Notes: generated by a model not told the origin, from the sequence alone. A stretch of DNA of 64,000 nt from a virus (IMGVR_UViG_3300025645_000069:1-64000), one strand, 5' to 3'. Counted from the stretch's first letter, positions 10,314 through 20,979 are shown. Translations and numbers: made by a program.

Positions 10314-11852
10314 TTATTTTAAAGGTATTATTTGTAACGCGTATACATTAATATCTGTAACAGCAGTAGCTGCTTTTACATCTGCACTAATTGTTATTTT
10401 TGAATCCCAATTTATTTCTAAAGAATTTGTTAAGCTTGTAGTAGTATCATCTTCACCTATCATACAAAAACCAAATGCCATTGTTTTAGCAGTGTTTGAA
10501 TGTAACACTGTAACTTCGTGGTGTATAAATTTGCCACTAGGAGCTGTTGTTCCTGTAGCGCTAGACTCTATAACTTGTGTCCCTCCTACACCAATAGCCA
10601 CTGTTTTTGTATTACCTGTTGCTTGAGCAAAACAATGCGATATAACTTTAAATCCTGTACCTATCGGGTATTCTCTTAAATCAACATCTATAGACATAAC
10701 TGACTCATAAGCACCTGTAGTAGTTGCTCTTTCTCCTGAATTTATATCACTAGTTACAAAAGTTTTAATTCCTGAAGTAGTGTCAGACCCTGAAGAAATG
10801 TTACTTTCTAAATACCATGTTTTTTCTGAATCACAATACAACTTAACAGAAGAAGCATTTGAATTTAAAAGAAAAGTTCTAGCTCCTTCTATAGTATCTC
10901 CACCTTGAGCTACTAACGTAATGTTATTTTTTAAAGAATTACCATACTCATCTTTAATTAAGTATTTAGTAATTTTAGGATTAGAAAGTCTTCCTATTGT
11001 TGGTAAAATAAGTTCAACACTATTTTTTCTACAGTCAACTCCTACTATACCTTTTTCAGATTCTAACAAAGCATGCTTTGAAGTTACTACAATAGTTCTA
11101 TTATATTCACTTCCAGCTTCTAATGCACCTTTATAAGAATTAGGAGTTAGCGCAGAAGTTTCAGAAATTAGTTCTTCTGTTTCTTTGCTAGTAGCTATTT
11201 TTAGTATACCTGGCGAGTCTTGAGTTGCTGTTATTACATTAGTATTAATTATTGCAAACTGATGTCCTACAGCTCCGTGTCTTCCTCCTTTAGAATCTTC
11301 AACACATATAATAATATCTCCCTTCTGAATTTCTGGGCCATCTATTGCAAAAACAGATTGGTCGCTTTGAACTATAAAAGAATCTCCTGCAACAGCTGTA
11401 GGATAACCATCATCTGCTTTTAATTTAGTAATAACTTTAAGAACTTTTTTAAGCTCATTATCTATAAAATTTCTATCTACTAACTCATTAGAACTAAAAT
11501 TACTAGGACTAGATCTATAAGATATAGGTCCAGTTAATTGTGTAGTGCCATCATTTTTAAGTACATTATGCAAGCTAGTATCTACATATCTTTTAGTAGA
11601 TAAATGATTTGAGTTTATAGGGTCTTTCCCCATAACAGGACTTTCAAATTTAGCATGAGCTTTTTGCATTACATCTTTATTAATTTTAGATGATAAGCTT
11701 GTAAATTGAGAAGATAGATTTTTTACAGAAGAACTTAATCCTTGAAGCAAAGATTCTTTTGTTATATTTTTTGTAACCCCATTTTGCACAATAGTTAATA
11801 AATCTGATTTAGTGCTAAAACTTGATTTAGGTAAGTCTTTTATTTTTGTCAT
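10314..11852 (-). CDS. Tail fibre protein
   Basis: A 512-residue protein. The N-terminus (KIKDLPKSSFSTKSDLLTIVQNG) matches the attachment region seen in many phage fibres. At about residues 80-92 lies SNHLSTKRYVD, close to the NHL-TK-YVD repeat of phage tail fibres. The middle includes a 'process VIxATxxxxGILKIA' type segment, also fibre-like, and the C-terminal third is beta-rich. It would form part of the host-recognition apparatus with the giant protein downstream and the protease protein upstream. Spacing to neighbours is about 10 bases. Confidence 0.7.
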   Translation of the reverse strand: MTKIKDLPKSSFSTKSDLLTIVQNGVTKNITKESLLQGLSSSVKNLSSQFTSLSSKINKDVMQKAHAKFESPVMGKDPINSNHLSTKRYVDTSLHNVLKNDGTTQLTGPISYRSSPSNFSSNELVDRNFIDNELKKVLKVITKLKADDGYPTAVAGDSFIVQSDQSVFAIDGPEIQKGDIIICVEDSKGGRHGAVGHQFAIINTNVITATQDSPGILKIATSKETEELISETSALTPNSYKGALEAGSEYNRTIVVTSKHALLESEKGIVGVDCRKNSVELILPTIGRLSNPKITKYLIKDEYGNSLKNNITLVAQGGDTIEGARTFLLNSNASSVKLYCDSEKTWYLESNISSGSDTTSGIKTFVTSDINSGERATTTGAYESVMSIDVDLREYPIGTGFKVISHCFAQATGNTKTVAIGVGGTQVIESSATGTTAPSGKFIHHEVTVLHSNTAKTMAFGFCMIGEDDTTTSLTNSLEINWDSKITISADVKAATAVTDINVYALQIIPLK

Positions 11853-11862
11853 AATTATTTTT

Positions 11863-12648
11863 TTATAGTTCTAAAGCGTCGCCAGATTCTAACGTAAGAG
11901 TTGAAGAATCTCCAGTTATTACGTTTTGATATTGTGTAGGTTCTATTTCAGATGTTGAGTAATTAAATTTAAGCTCTATACTAATAAGATTTAAAATATT
12001 ATCATAGTAATTAAATTCTTCATTAGTTATTTCAGGACAATTGTAGCTAGAGATTCCTCCTAAAACTTCATTCTGAGATAGAGTAAGTCCTTGTCCTGTG
12101 CACTTTATAGATTGCCCATTATACATATCTCCTACGTTAGAAAATGTAAAAGTTATTTTATGAGTTCCTTGCGCACAGCTATTAGAAGAAAACTCAGCTT
12201 TAATACCAGAGTCGCTATTATTATATAAAGAAGAATAGCTGTTGCCAGAATCTATTGCCATTTGAAGCCAAGACAAACAAACAGCATTATCATCTGAAGT
12301 AAGTGCTTGCCCAGTTGAAGGGTTTATACTACTTCTAACTTTAGCTATTGGAACAAACGTATTATTTTTATTTCTAATGTGTATATAACTTTCTACAATA
12401 TCGCTATAAATATCTAAATTACAATTTTCATTTAAATAAAATGTAACAGGAGTTGGGTCTTGACTAGAAGATTGAGAACAATCTTTAATTTTAGTTTCTA
12501 AAATTTCTAGCCAATACGACACAGCTGATATTTTTTTAGATAAATTTTTATCTATATTAGAATTTGAAAAAGAGTCAAACATTTTAGAAGAATACGTTTG
12601 GTATTCTTCTTTTGCTTGTTGTAATTTTAAATATAATATATTAGCCAT
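11863..12648 (-). CDS. Tail-associated protein, 261 aa
   Basis: A 261-residue protein with a helical N-terminus (residues about 1-65, lysine- and glutamate-containing) followed by a Ser/Asn-rich beta-type body holding several cysteines. No catalytic motif or family is recognised. It lies between the tail fibre and the metzincin protein, eight bases from the latter, so a tail or baseplate role is inferred from position only. Confidence 0.5.
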   Translation of the reverse strand: MANILYLKLQQAKEEYQTYSSKMFDSFSNSNIDKNLSKKISAVSYWLEILETKIKDCSQSSSQDPTPVTFYLNENCNLDIYSDIVESYIHIRNKNNTFVPIAKVRSSINPSTGQALTSDDNAVCLSWLQMAIDSGNSYSSLYNNSDSGIKAEFSSNSCAQGTHKITFTFSNVGDMYNGQSIKCTGQGLTLSQNEVLGGISSYNCPEITNEEFNYYDNILNLISIELKFNYSTSEIEPTQYQNVITGDSSTLTLESGDALEL

Positions 12649-12656
12649 AGTGTTTA

Positions 12657-15600
12657 TTATTTTGCAAAACTAACAATTTTTGTTAAATTTTTATGTAATT
12701 TTTCAAACTTTTTAGAAGCTTTTTGTTTTTCGTCTTCCGTAATTTGAGTAGGGTTATAATAATATACCTTAGTAGTAGTTTCTAAATAATTAGAATATAA
12801 CTGACCTTCGTACTCATAAAAATTTCCATAAAGTATAGTTTCTCCCTCAGAAGTAAATAAATTTCCAGCAGTCGAGCTAGTACCTAACCACAAAGAAGCG
12901 TGAACGTTGTTTCCTAAATCAGAACATATTTCTAATGTAGTTTCATTTCCTGAAGCATCGCAATACAAATTAGTATTTGCTGTTGTTACTATGTAATTAC
13001 AAATGCTATTGTCTGGTTTAAAATAACATCCGTGTAATAAATTTTGAGGACATCTTATTTTAGGACCAAAACTGTTATCTGAAGTTGGTAGAAATTGAGT
13101 ATCTATATTTTGAGTTTGAATACTGTTGCATCCTTCAGAGTCTACACATATAGTTATTGGAGTGCTCTCTAAACAATGCCCATTATCACAACTAGTTGTA
13201 TTAGATGTATCAAAGAAAGAATCGTAAAAGTCAAAGTTTAATCCTCCTTCGTCAATATATTCTTGAGGATTTTCTGCTTTTAACAAACAATATTCTATAT
13301 GATTTGCAAATGAGTTTTCTTCTGTATAACTAGCCCTTACATTATTTTCTATTCCAAAGTTTCTAATAGCTTGAAGATTTCCTACATTGTTTTCTATAAA
13401 AGCTCTAGCTTTAAATATTTGCCCAGGAGTCATTGCAGTTCTCCCAAGGTGCAGTCCTCCAGTAGCTCCAGGAACACTTTTCCAATGATCACTTGAACAT
13501 CCCCAACGATTGTTTTTAGTATTTATTAATACAAAACAAGTGTCATCAATGTCTTCTAAAAAAGCTACATCTATAAGATAAGCGTTTAGCCCATATCTCA
13601 TAGTATTATTTAATATTCCAACGTTTATATCTCCTATTGAAGGTGAATGCCTATTTAATAAAGTTTGGGGTTCTCCATTTGCATCTAATACTGTATTTCC
13701 ATAAAAAACTGAAAAATCACTTAAAATAGGATCTACCATTCCTGCACTTCTAAATATTGTAAGATCAGAAGATTTAAATAAATTTAGTCTAAGAGGGTTA
13801 TAATAAGGAGAAGCCAAATCTGTGCTACCAAAAGTATATTTAACATATTCTAATTGAGTACTAGTCTTTCTTCCTCCTGAGTCTGTGTATTGAAGTGTAG
13901 GTAAATCATCTTCACCGTTCCAAAAATAAAGACTATTAAATAAATCAGATTCTATTACATGTGTAAGATCAGCACTAGGTATATAATCTAACCCTGAAAA
14001 ACTAAAACTAGTGTTTGGGCTAGCTGCGTGCTCATCTGCAAAATTTTGCCAGTCAGGTTTAAATTTTTTATATGCACTTCCGTGAGGATTTATTCCAACA
14101 TAAGCAGAACCAAAAGGAGCCATCATATAATGTATAGGATCTGTAGAAGTGTAAGTATCTGTAGAGTATCCTCCAGGAAAAGGTTTATATCCTATAGGGT
14201 AATTTTGAAAAAAATGCCCTTTAGAGTGAGGGTAAGCTAACGCAGAAAGATGAGAATTATGTATTTGATGTCCATTAAACGAACACCCAAAAGACGGATA
14301 AAGTTTTTTTCTATAACTGGATTCACCTCTAACAAATGTATTAATTGGATAACTATTTAAAGAACTATTTATTTGAATGTTATTAGATGGATCTACATAC
14401 ATACTGCTATTATTCCAAGACTCAATTGGAAATCCTGCAGCACCTTCATTATAATTAAAGCCAGACTTTTCTGTATTAGCACCTGCTACATCTTTAGTAG
14501 GATGATCTTTTAAAAAACTATGAGATTGTATTTTATATAATATTTGAGCATCTTCGTTAAGCAAGCTATTAGCATTAGCTTCATTTTCTACCCAATCAGC
14601 CCCTGACTGCCCTTCACCAGGTCTAGCGTAAATTTGACTAGCAGTACCTCCATAAGCAAATGGACTAATGTTACCCTGCACTTCAGGAATAAATCCTGTT
14701 CTACTAGCATTTATAGGAGTGTAGGTTCTTTCTACGCCGTCAATCCATACAGTTTGTTCTGCGTATAAACAAGGGCATAGAGGATCTCCGTTTGCATCAA
14801 ACTCATCATACAATTTAGATACTGGCCAATTTTCTGGATAAGCTCTATTTTTAGGATCTCTCCAATTTATGTTTGCAAACCATACAGGGTCAAAAATATC
14901 AGAAGGTTCATATAGGCCTGTACTCTCATTTAGTACTGGGATACAAAAAGGAACTCTGTTTGTTATTTGAGGGCCTTTCCTGTTTGCAGGTAAAACTTCT
15001 ATACCTCCAGTTACAGGGGGTAGTTCTTCTTCTACTATTTGTGCGCTAGGAACATGAACAGTTCTTACAAGATAACCAAAAGCAGCATTATGTGCACTCC
15101 CACCAACGTCTGATGGGAGAGCGTAAGACGCAGTAGCTCCATCAGGCCTTGAAACCATCCTATTGTCTGTACACCAATAATAAGGAGCAACACTTCCTTC
15201 TCCGTTATCTCTAAACCAAAAAGCGTTAACTCCTTCAGGAGTATACCCTAATTGATAAACTCCTGTAGTTCCAACTTCAGAACAACTTCCTCTCATATAG
15301 TAAAAAGTGTTTTTTTTAATCCCCCAATTTAAAGAAAGATTTCCAAAACCGTCTGGGTCTGGGTTAGGTGCTGCATTGCTTAATAGATAAGCATCATTGT
15401 CTTTATAAAAAATATTTCTAAATGTTTGGTAATCTGCTTGTGAAGGAAGAAACCAATCATTAAATCCATGGTAAGAACCACTACCTGGAAATTGACCATT
15501 TTTAACTAAAGGTATTGACGGGGCATTATATTGCATAGAATCTGAAAGTATAAGAACATTATTTCCTGATTTCTTAATAGCATATCCTCCTAGTTCAGGA

Positions 15601-17585
15601 TAATTACATGCACGTATAGTGTCATAATTAAATTCTCCCTCATTAATATCATTTATAAGATTAATATTTTCTATAGTAAGGTCTCCTTCTTCTTCTTGAA
15701 CTCCTCCTACAGCACCTCCTCCCCAAACAAAATCTCTTGTTGTTGTAAGCATACCATCTATTAAATCTGTTGTAGGATTTACAACAAACTCTGGTTTACC
15801 TCCTGACTCAATATTAACATTATTACCATTATCATCTAATAGTATATAGCTATCTCCCCATAAAGAGTCTAGCCCTAAACACATAGCTAAATAATTATTT
15901 AAAACTGTTTTCCATTTTAGTTGGCTTTTAAGCGCACTTTCAGAAGTATTCTGTATTACCCCTACAAAAGAATCTGCAATAGCAGAATGAAAATGTGAAG
16001 GATAATTGTGATCAAAATAAAAATCATATACAGAAGATCCTGTATTAAAATTAATTTTTCTTTCGTAATTATTTGTTAGGTGTTTAGGTAATGTATTAAA
16101 CATCATTTCTAAATACCCTTGCTCATCTGCAGGCAAATCTTTATAACTTTTAAGAAGACTAACAGTTTCTCCATCTTCGTTGTACCCAGTTTCAGTGTAT
16201 TCAAATGGAGGTATATTAGAATCTGCATTTGAGTACCAAGATTTTTTAGTATTAATAAATGGTAAAAACTTACCTTTAGGGTCAGTTTCCATTATACTTG
16301 TAAAATTTATTGAACTATTAGGACTAGTATTATAACCCTGATGTCCAAAATGAAAAGCGTGATAGCATCCTAAAGTATGCCCTAATTCATGAAACATGGT
16401 AGCCGCAACATCTCTTCTGTCTTGAGTACCTCCATTTGATAGTTCAGCTTTACTCCCATTAGTATTCATATGCCACCCATTTCTTGAAATAGTAAGCAAT
16501 GGACTATCAAGTTGATTAGAAACAGGGAACGAAGCTTGAGAACCTGAGCTACCATAAAACATAAAATAATGCATAGCTGGTATCATTCTGGCCATATTTG
16601 TTCCTTCGCTGTTAAATAAATTTTTTAATATACCTGAATTAGGATAATTTATTTGCCTATGTAATACAGGTCCTTGAGAAAGTAACGTGTCATTATGATT
16701 TATGCTATAAACATCATAGACTTCTCCATCACTAAATGTTTGATAACAATCGTACGCATTTAAATTACTTACATCTAAACTAGCAAGTGAAGCGTTTCGT
16801 AATCTCATTACAGTTCCGTAAGGTCCGCATGTAAAACTACCTACCCTATCTTCAGTGAGATTTGCTATACTTCTACGGCGAGTAGCCATATAATTTTTTC
16901 TTTCAAAAGCCTCAAGAAAAGTTGTGTTGTTTAAAGTGTGATCTGACCAATCTCCTGGCAACTCTTCTCCAGTTCTCATATTTAAAACATCTCCACTTGT
17001 TATAGAAGGAATTGATATAAAAGCTATAGTGTTATCAGTAATATTATCTGTAAAAGGTTTTGCTACTTGGAAAAGAGGATTAAACATGTGTTTAGGAACT
17101 GTAGGCATTAGTCTTAATCTAATACCTGAATCAATTCCGTGATTAACATCATTTTGTGCAGCAACATATGCTCCCCCTGATCTAGGTGTGCCATTATTAT
17201 AAGTTTCAGATTCTGATGGAACATAATCGTAAGTACCTGCTAACATTTCGTTAACCCAATCAATTAATTGACTATATTCTGCATCAGTATAATCTGTGTG
17301 CGCCATATAACTGTCTCCTATCCAAATCATAACAGGAAGATAAATAAGTTCATCTTCTGTATAAGTAATATAAGGTGGAGTTGCGTTTCTTGCAGATTTT
17401 TTTATATTATAATTAACAAGCTGTTTTTGTATAGATTTTTGAATTTCTATCTGAGCAGCTATTGTTAAATTTGTAGGAATTCTTTCGCTTTCATCTATTA
17501 AACACCCTTTATCACTAAAAGTATTGCTATCTTCTTTATAGTTTTGATAAAAATTCTTTGAAAATAAATTATTTGAATCAGACAT
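12657..17585 (-). CDS. Giant tail protein with metzincin metalloprotease and Lcl/DUF1566-like domains
   Basis: A 1642-residue protein. Residues about 65-440 look like a pappalysin (M43)-type metzincin: a YLPVMIWIGDS segment early on, then the zinc site HELGHTLGCYH with ligands H399, H403 and H409 and catalytic E400, followed by a Met-turn SIM at about 432. Residues about 640-870 contain FNDWFLPSQAD and YYWCTDNR, matching the Lcl C-terminal/DUF1566 fold, often seen in surface and fibre proteins. The rest is Asn/Ser/Pro-rich, with a Cys-containing C-terminal part. It probably cuts host surface protein during entry, or matures virion protein. The stop-side neighbour starts eight bases away. Confidence 0.75.
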   Translation of the reverse strand: MSDSNNLFSKNFYQNYKEDSNTFSDKGCLIDESERIPTNLTIAAQIEIQKSIQKQLVNYNIKKSARNATPPYITYTEDELIYLPVMIWIGDSYMAHTDYTDAEYSQLIDWVNEMLAGTYDYVPSESETYNNGTPRSGGAYVAAQNDVNHGIDSGIRLRLMPTVPKHMFNPLFQVAKPFTDNITDNTIAFISIPSITSGDVLNMRTGEELPGDWSDHTLNNTTFLEAFERKNYMATRRRSIANLTEDRVGSFTCGPYGTVMRLRNASLASLDVSNLNAYDCYQTFSDGEVYDVYSINHNDTLLSQGPVLHRQINYPNSGILKNLFNSEGTNMARMIPAMHYFMFYGSSGSQASFPVSNQLDSPLLTISRNGWHMNTNGSKAELSNGGTQDRRDVAATMFHELGHTLGCYHAFHFGHQGYNTSPNSSINFTSIMETDPKGKFLPFINTKKSWYSNADSNIPPFEYTETGYNEDGETVSLLKSYKDLPADEQGYLEMMFNTLPKHLTNNYERKINFNTGSSVYDFYFDHNYPSHFHSAIADSFVGVIQNTSESALKSQLKWKTVLNNYLAMCLGLDSLWGDSYILLDDNGNNVNIESGGKPEFVVNPTTDLIDGMLTTTRDFVWGGGAVGGVQEEEGDLTIENINLINDINEGEFNYDTIRACNYPELGGYAIKKSGNNVLILSDSMQYNAPSIPLVKNGQFPGSGSYHGFNDWFLPSQADYQTFRNIFYKDNDAYLLSNAAPNPDPDGFGNLSLNWGIKKNTFYYMRGSCSEVGTTGVYQLGYTPEGVNAFWFRDNGEGSVAPYYWCTDNRMVSRPDGATASYALPSDVGGSAHNAAFGYLVRTVHVPSAQIVEEELPPVTGGIEVLPANRKGPQITNRVPFCIPVLNESTGLYEPSDIFDPVWFANINWRDPKNRAYPENWPVSKLYDEFDANGDPLCPCLYAEQTVWIDGVERTYTPINASRTGFIPEVQGNISPFAYGGTASQIYARPGEGQSGADWVENEANANSLLNEDAQILYKIQSHSFLKDHPTKDVAGANTEKSGFNYNEGAAGFPIESWNNSSMYVDPSNNIQINSSLNSYPINTFVRGESSYRKKLYPSFGCSFNGHQIHNSHLSALAYPHSKGHFFQNYPIGYKPFPGGYSTDTYTSTDPIHYMMAPFGSAYVGINPHGSAYKKFKPDWQNFADEHAASPNTSFSFSGLDYIPSADLTHVIESDLFNSLYFWNGEDDLPTLQYTDSGGRKTSTQLEYVKYTFGSTDLASPYYNPLRLNLFKSSDLTIFRSAGMVDPILSDFSVFYGNTVLDANGEPQTLLNRHSPSIGDINVGILNNTMRYGLNAYLIDVAFLEDIDDTCFVLINTKNNRWGCSSDHWKSVPGATGGLHLGRTAMTPGQIFKARAFIENNVGNLQAIRNFGIENNVRASYTEENSFANHIEYCLLKAENPQEYIDEGGLNFDFYDSFFDTSNTTSCDNGHCLESTPITICVDSEGCNSIQTQNIDTQFLPTSDNSFGPKIRCPQNLLHGCYFKPDNSICNYIVTTANTNLYCDASGNETTLEICSDLGNNVHASLWLGTSSTAGNLFTSEGETILYGNFYEYEGQLYSNYLETTTKVYYYNPTQITEDEKQKASKKFEKLHKNLTKIVSFAK

Positions 17586-18963
17586 TGTTTAATGAATTAT
17601 TTAAGTTATTTACTATAAGTTCAAAATCTAAAATAGCTTGTGTAGGCACTAAATATGTTTCTAAATAATTAATCCAATCAGAAGTATTACCGCTCTGAGT
17701 ATTTTGTATTTCAGAATAAGTTGTAGTGTATATATTAGTACAAGAAGGTAGAGTTCCAAACCCGTATGTCGGATCTGTAATAGTAATGCTTTCTGCAAAA
17801 TTATGTAAAGAGTGTAATATAAAAGGATTTAAATTAAAATCAATAGGAGTATTAAAAAGCTGTTTTACAAAACTAATGTCGCTTTCAACTAAAGAAGGAC
17901 TAACGTTTGTTGGAAATATACTTGAAAAGCTAGGAGGCTCAAATAAATACAAAGGATCATAGCAAATATAATCAGTGGTTAGTAAAGAATCAGAACAATC
18001 TGAATCAGTTCTTTTATTTAAAACATCTTGTAAACTTACAGAAAGTAAATTTTCTGAAGATTTACAATTACCTTGTCCATTTAAATAAAAACAATCACCT
18101 TCAATTTGACAATAGTTTAAATCATAATTAAAAAAATATCCAGAACCATCAGAATAACTTATAGTAGTATTTCTTTGCATTACACCTAGTGATGTAACTA
18201 AACCTTTTAATAAACTAGAAATAAGTGATTCAGATAAATAATTATGTGTTGCAGATGCATACTCATGAAGATGCGGGTGATCTGTTAGCTCGTAACTATA
18301 AGTGTCTGTTGGATACGCGTTAAAATTTGGAAAAGCCCAATAAGGAATAGTAATTCCAAATAAATTTAGTTTGTCTAATAATTGTGCGCTTATAGGATTT
18401 TCAGCGCTGTAAGGAATTTCTATTGATTCTTTTCCTAAAGCATCTAAACCTTTTAAAGAATTTACAATATAAACGTTTAAATATTTTGTAGTATCCCAAG
18501 CTATTGCATTCTTAAAATACTCTAAAGTCATAGCTTTAGTAGCTTTACCGTTAGCATCTTCTGTAAAATAATGTAACCCATCTCTTACATATGAAACTAG
18601 ATTGTCTCCTCTTCTTTGATCAGGTATAGAATTTCCTTGAATTATATTTACTCCTGGAGTAGCTAAAACCGCACCTTGAGGATCGTTTTCTGCTAACTCT
18701 AAAAGTATATTAAGATTAGTGTTAAAAAAATTTGACATAGCCCTATGAGCCATACTAGGTGTGTTTGGGTTAGGCCCAACAAGTCCTGGAGACTCTATAT
18801 AATGATATATAATTTTTATCCGTTTAAATTCATTTGCCCCAATTGGCTCAGCAGCCATAACTGCTTCATAAAATAATTTTAAATACTGCGCAGAACTTTC
18901 ATACGATTGTCTAAGCAATACTTGAGATGTATCAAAAGGTATGTTTTTAACAGTATTAGGCAT
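17578..18963 (-). CDS. Tail-associated protein, 461 aa
   Basis: A 461-residue protein with mixed helix and strand content, no signal peptide and no enzyme motif seen. It contains a small cysteine cluster (about residues 280-320). The gene overlaps the protease gene by 8 bases and the 216-residue gene by 8 bases, so the three are translationally linked. A tail or baseplate role is inferred from context. I do not recognise the family. Confidence 0.5.
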   Translation of the reverse strand: MPNTVKNIPFDTSQVLLRQSYESSAQYLKLFYEAVMAAEPIGANEFKRIKIIYHYIESPGLVGPNPNTPSMAHRAMSNFFNTNLNILLELAENDPQGAVLATPGVNIIQGNSIPDQRRGDNLVSYVRDGLHYFTEDANGKATKAMTLEYFKNAIAWDTTKYLNVYIVNSLKGLDALGKESIEIPYSAENPISAQLLDKLNLFGITIPYWAFPNFNAYPTDTYSYELTDHPHLHEYASATHNYLSESLISSLLKGLVTSLGVMQRNTTISYSDGSGYFFNYDLNYCQIEGDCFYLNGQGNCKSSENLLSVSLQDVLNKRTDSDCSDSLLTTDYICYDPLYLFEPPSFSSIFPTNVSPSLVESDISFVKQLFNTPIDFNLNPFILHSLHNFAESITITDPTYGFGTLPSCTNIYTTTYSEIQNTQSGNTSDWINYLETYLVPTQAILDFELIVNNLNNSLNNV

Positions 18964-19606
18964 TCTTTAAAGTATGTAATAAAGCATTATACAAAGCTGC
19001 GTCTGCAATATCTTCATCATCACAATCTTCGCACCGTAAATCTATTTGAGTTAAAAAACTATTTATTCTGTGCTCTATATTGCACACTGAGTTATGTTTA
19101 AAAGTATTATGTATTCCTGTTTCTGTATAACCTACATTATCTCCCGTTCCTGGGCTTAATATTGTTGCATGTATGTAATACACATGATCAGGTATAGAAG
19201 TCCATTCTGTTAAGTTATTTAAAACAAAGTCTTTTTCTACAGTAGTTAAACCTAAAGAAATCCAACTAGTCTCTATAGCACTATAAAAATCTAAATACAA
19301 TTGAGAAAATGGAATAGATATTTTTAAGTTTTTAATGTCAAAGCTTTCTTGAAAATTACTATAATCAGCTTGATCACTGTTATATAACAATAAAGGATTT
19401 ATTGTTTTTGTCTCTCCTTCACTATTTATAATTAAAGGAATAAAAGGTTGTACAGCTATTTGAAGTACTTTCCCTTGAGAGGACATAGATTGTAATCCCC
19501 AGCCCCCAGGGTTAGAAACAGAATTATATAATCCTGAGTTCTCAATCATAACTAAATTAGCGCAATCTGCAGATGTGGTTACATCTAGTTTTAATTCAAA
19601 AGCCAT
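18956..19606 (-). CDS. Conserved tail/neck-type protein, 216 aa
   Basis: A 216-residue protein with an NPGGWG turn near residue 35 and a C-terminal CEDCDD segment followed by a helix (ALYNALLHTL). A Cys/Asp cluster before a final helix also occurs, from memory, in uncharacterised structural proteins of Bacteroidota phages. It is the first gene after the terminator at 19618-19647. Function unknown; a neck or tail part is inferred from position between head and tail genes. Confidence 0.5.
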   Translation of the reverse strand: MAFELKLDVTTSADCANLVMIENSGLYNSVSNPGGWGLQSMSSQGKVLQIAVQPFIPLIINSEGETKTINPLLLYNSDQADYSNFQESFDIKNLKISIPFSQLYLDFYSAIETSWISLGLTTVEKDFVLNNLTEWTSIPDHVYYIHATILSPGTGDNVGYTETGIHNTFKHNSVCNIEHRINSFLTQIDLRCEDCDDEDIADAALYNALLHTLKNA

Positions 19607-19617
19607 AGGTAAAAATT

Positions 19618-19647
19618 AAAAAAGGACAGACAGATGTCTGCCTGCCC
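19618..19647 (-). terminator. Intrinsic terminator after the 423-aa gene
   Basis: On the minus strand a 10-bp stem (two G-U pairs) with a 4-base loop, built from GGGCAGGCAG and CTGTCTGTCC, is followed directly by six T residues. It lies 25 bases past the stop of the 423-residue gene and 12 bases before the next start. This is a strong factor-independent terminator shape. It would reduce or end head-module transcription before the tail genes. Confidence 0.9.
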
Positions 19648-19671
19648 TTTAATTATTTAATAAATTATTTA

Positions 19672-20943
19672 TTAATCGCTAGCTAATGCAGTACCTGCAC
19701 CTGTTGCGCTATTAAATAAATCTTCAAAATCTGCCGCATTACCTGCAGAAGCAGCTTCAAAAGCTACAACGATAGTACCTTTAACTTTACCACCATTATT
19801 AATTGCGTGCGGTTGATTGGAGCCAGAAAGAGCATATTCGATAACCATTACATCGTAATCTGTACCGTCTTTTGCTTGTAAATCAGCAAAAGATTGTGCG
19901 CTAGGGAATCCAGTGCCTGTAAAAGAAGCTCCGCCTGGAGTGTCTTGAGATAATCCAAACCATTCCATATCTGCAATAGCTTCGCCGTTAGTGTTACCTT
20001 TAGCTGGAGCTGTACTTGTGTCGGAAGTAGTAGATCCCCATCCATCTAATTGGAATTCAAAAGAAACTACGTGGTAAGGATATAAACCTACCTTGTGATA
20101 TGCAGCTAAAGCTGTTAATTTAATACCACAATCAGCAGCTTCAACAACTGCAGCTGTAAGAGTTTTAGAATCTGCAGCTGTAGCTCCTGCTTCTTGAGAA
20201 GGCATGTCTAAAGTAATGTTATTACCGTTAACTGCTGCAACTTTGTATACAGGAACGCCTGCACCACTAGTTTGACGTAAGTACATACCTACAGCTACAC
20301 CGTGAGATGCAGAAGCAACAACTTGATCAGAACCTCTTGTCCAAGCAAGAGTTGAAGATCCAGAAGTATCTGCTTCAGTAGTAGCTGCTGAAAAACGTTG
20401 AACTGAAATTTTAGCTCTGTTAGGCCCTATTGTAGAACCATCAGCAAATTTCATTTTACCCATTTTTTGAGCAATACCATTTGCAATTTCAATTTGAGTT
20501 GCATTTGCATCAGATACAAACTCAAAAAAGTATTGATCTTTTTGTTTAGAGTAAAGCTCTGTGTCATTAGTAAATTGTAATCGTAAAGTGTAACGATTAG
20601 AGTTTATTGCTTCAATAGAGTTTCCATTGTTAACATCAGTGTAACCAATGTTAGAAATTTGAAAAGCTTCTGATGTTGAGTCTGCTATTGCCTTAACTCG
20701 TACTATATCATCAAAGTCAAGAAGAGGTGTAGAACGAATACTACCATCTTGATGAGGCTGTACAATTCTAAATTTGTCTCCTGATGCTAATGCGGTAGCA
20801 GCTAGTAAAGTACCAAACTCATCAGCTACACCAAACTCACCTGCACCTGCTGTCGCTGATGATGCTAAATCTGCTAAAGTTTCACTAGAGCCACTATCGT
20901 AGTCTCCAATGAATACGTGAAAATTATGTCCGTAAATTGCCAT
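19672..20943 (-). CDS. Major virion structural protein, 423 aa
   Basis: A 423-residue Ala/Thr/Gly-rich protein with long beta-type stretches and few cysteines, typical of an abundant virion protein. It starts MAIYGHNFHVFIGDYDSGS and has a Gly/Thr-rich linker region near residues 310-340. The gene is the last before a strong terminator, consistent with high and separately controlled expression. Candidates are a tail-tube/neck protein or a capsid accessory protein; I cannot choose between them from sequence alone. Confidence 0.6.
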   Translation of the reverse strand: MAIYGHNFHVFIGDYDSGSSETLADLASSATAGAGEFGVADEFGTLLAATALASGDKFRIVQPHQDGSIRSTPLLDFDDIVRVKAIADSTSEAFQISNIGYTDVNNGNSIEAINSNRYTLRLQFTNDTELYSKQKDQYFFEFVSDANATQIEIANGIAQKMGKMKFADGSTIGPNRAKISVQRFSAATTEADTSGSSTLAWTRGSDQVVASASHGVAVGMYLRQTSGAGVPVYKVAAVNGNNITLDMPSQEAGATAADSKTLTAAVVEAADCGIKLTALAAYHKVGLYPYHVVSFEFQLDGWGSTTSDTSTAPAKGNTNGEAIADMEWFGLSQDTPGGASFTGTGFPSAQSFADLQAKDGTDYDVMVIEYALSGSNQPHAINNGGKVKGTIVVAFEAASAGNAADFEDLFNSATGAGTALASD

Positions 20944-20979
20944 TTGTTGTCTATTTTAAAAATTAATTAATTGTTGTTA

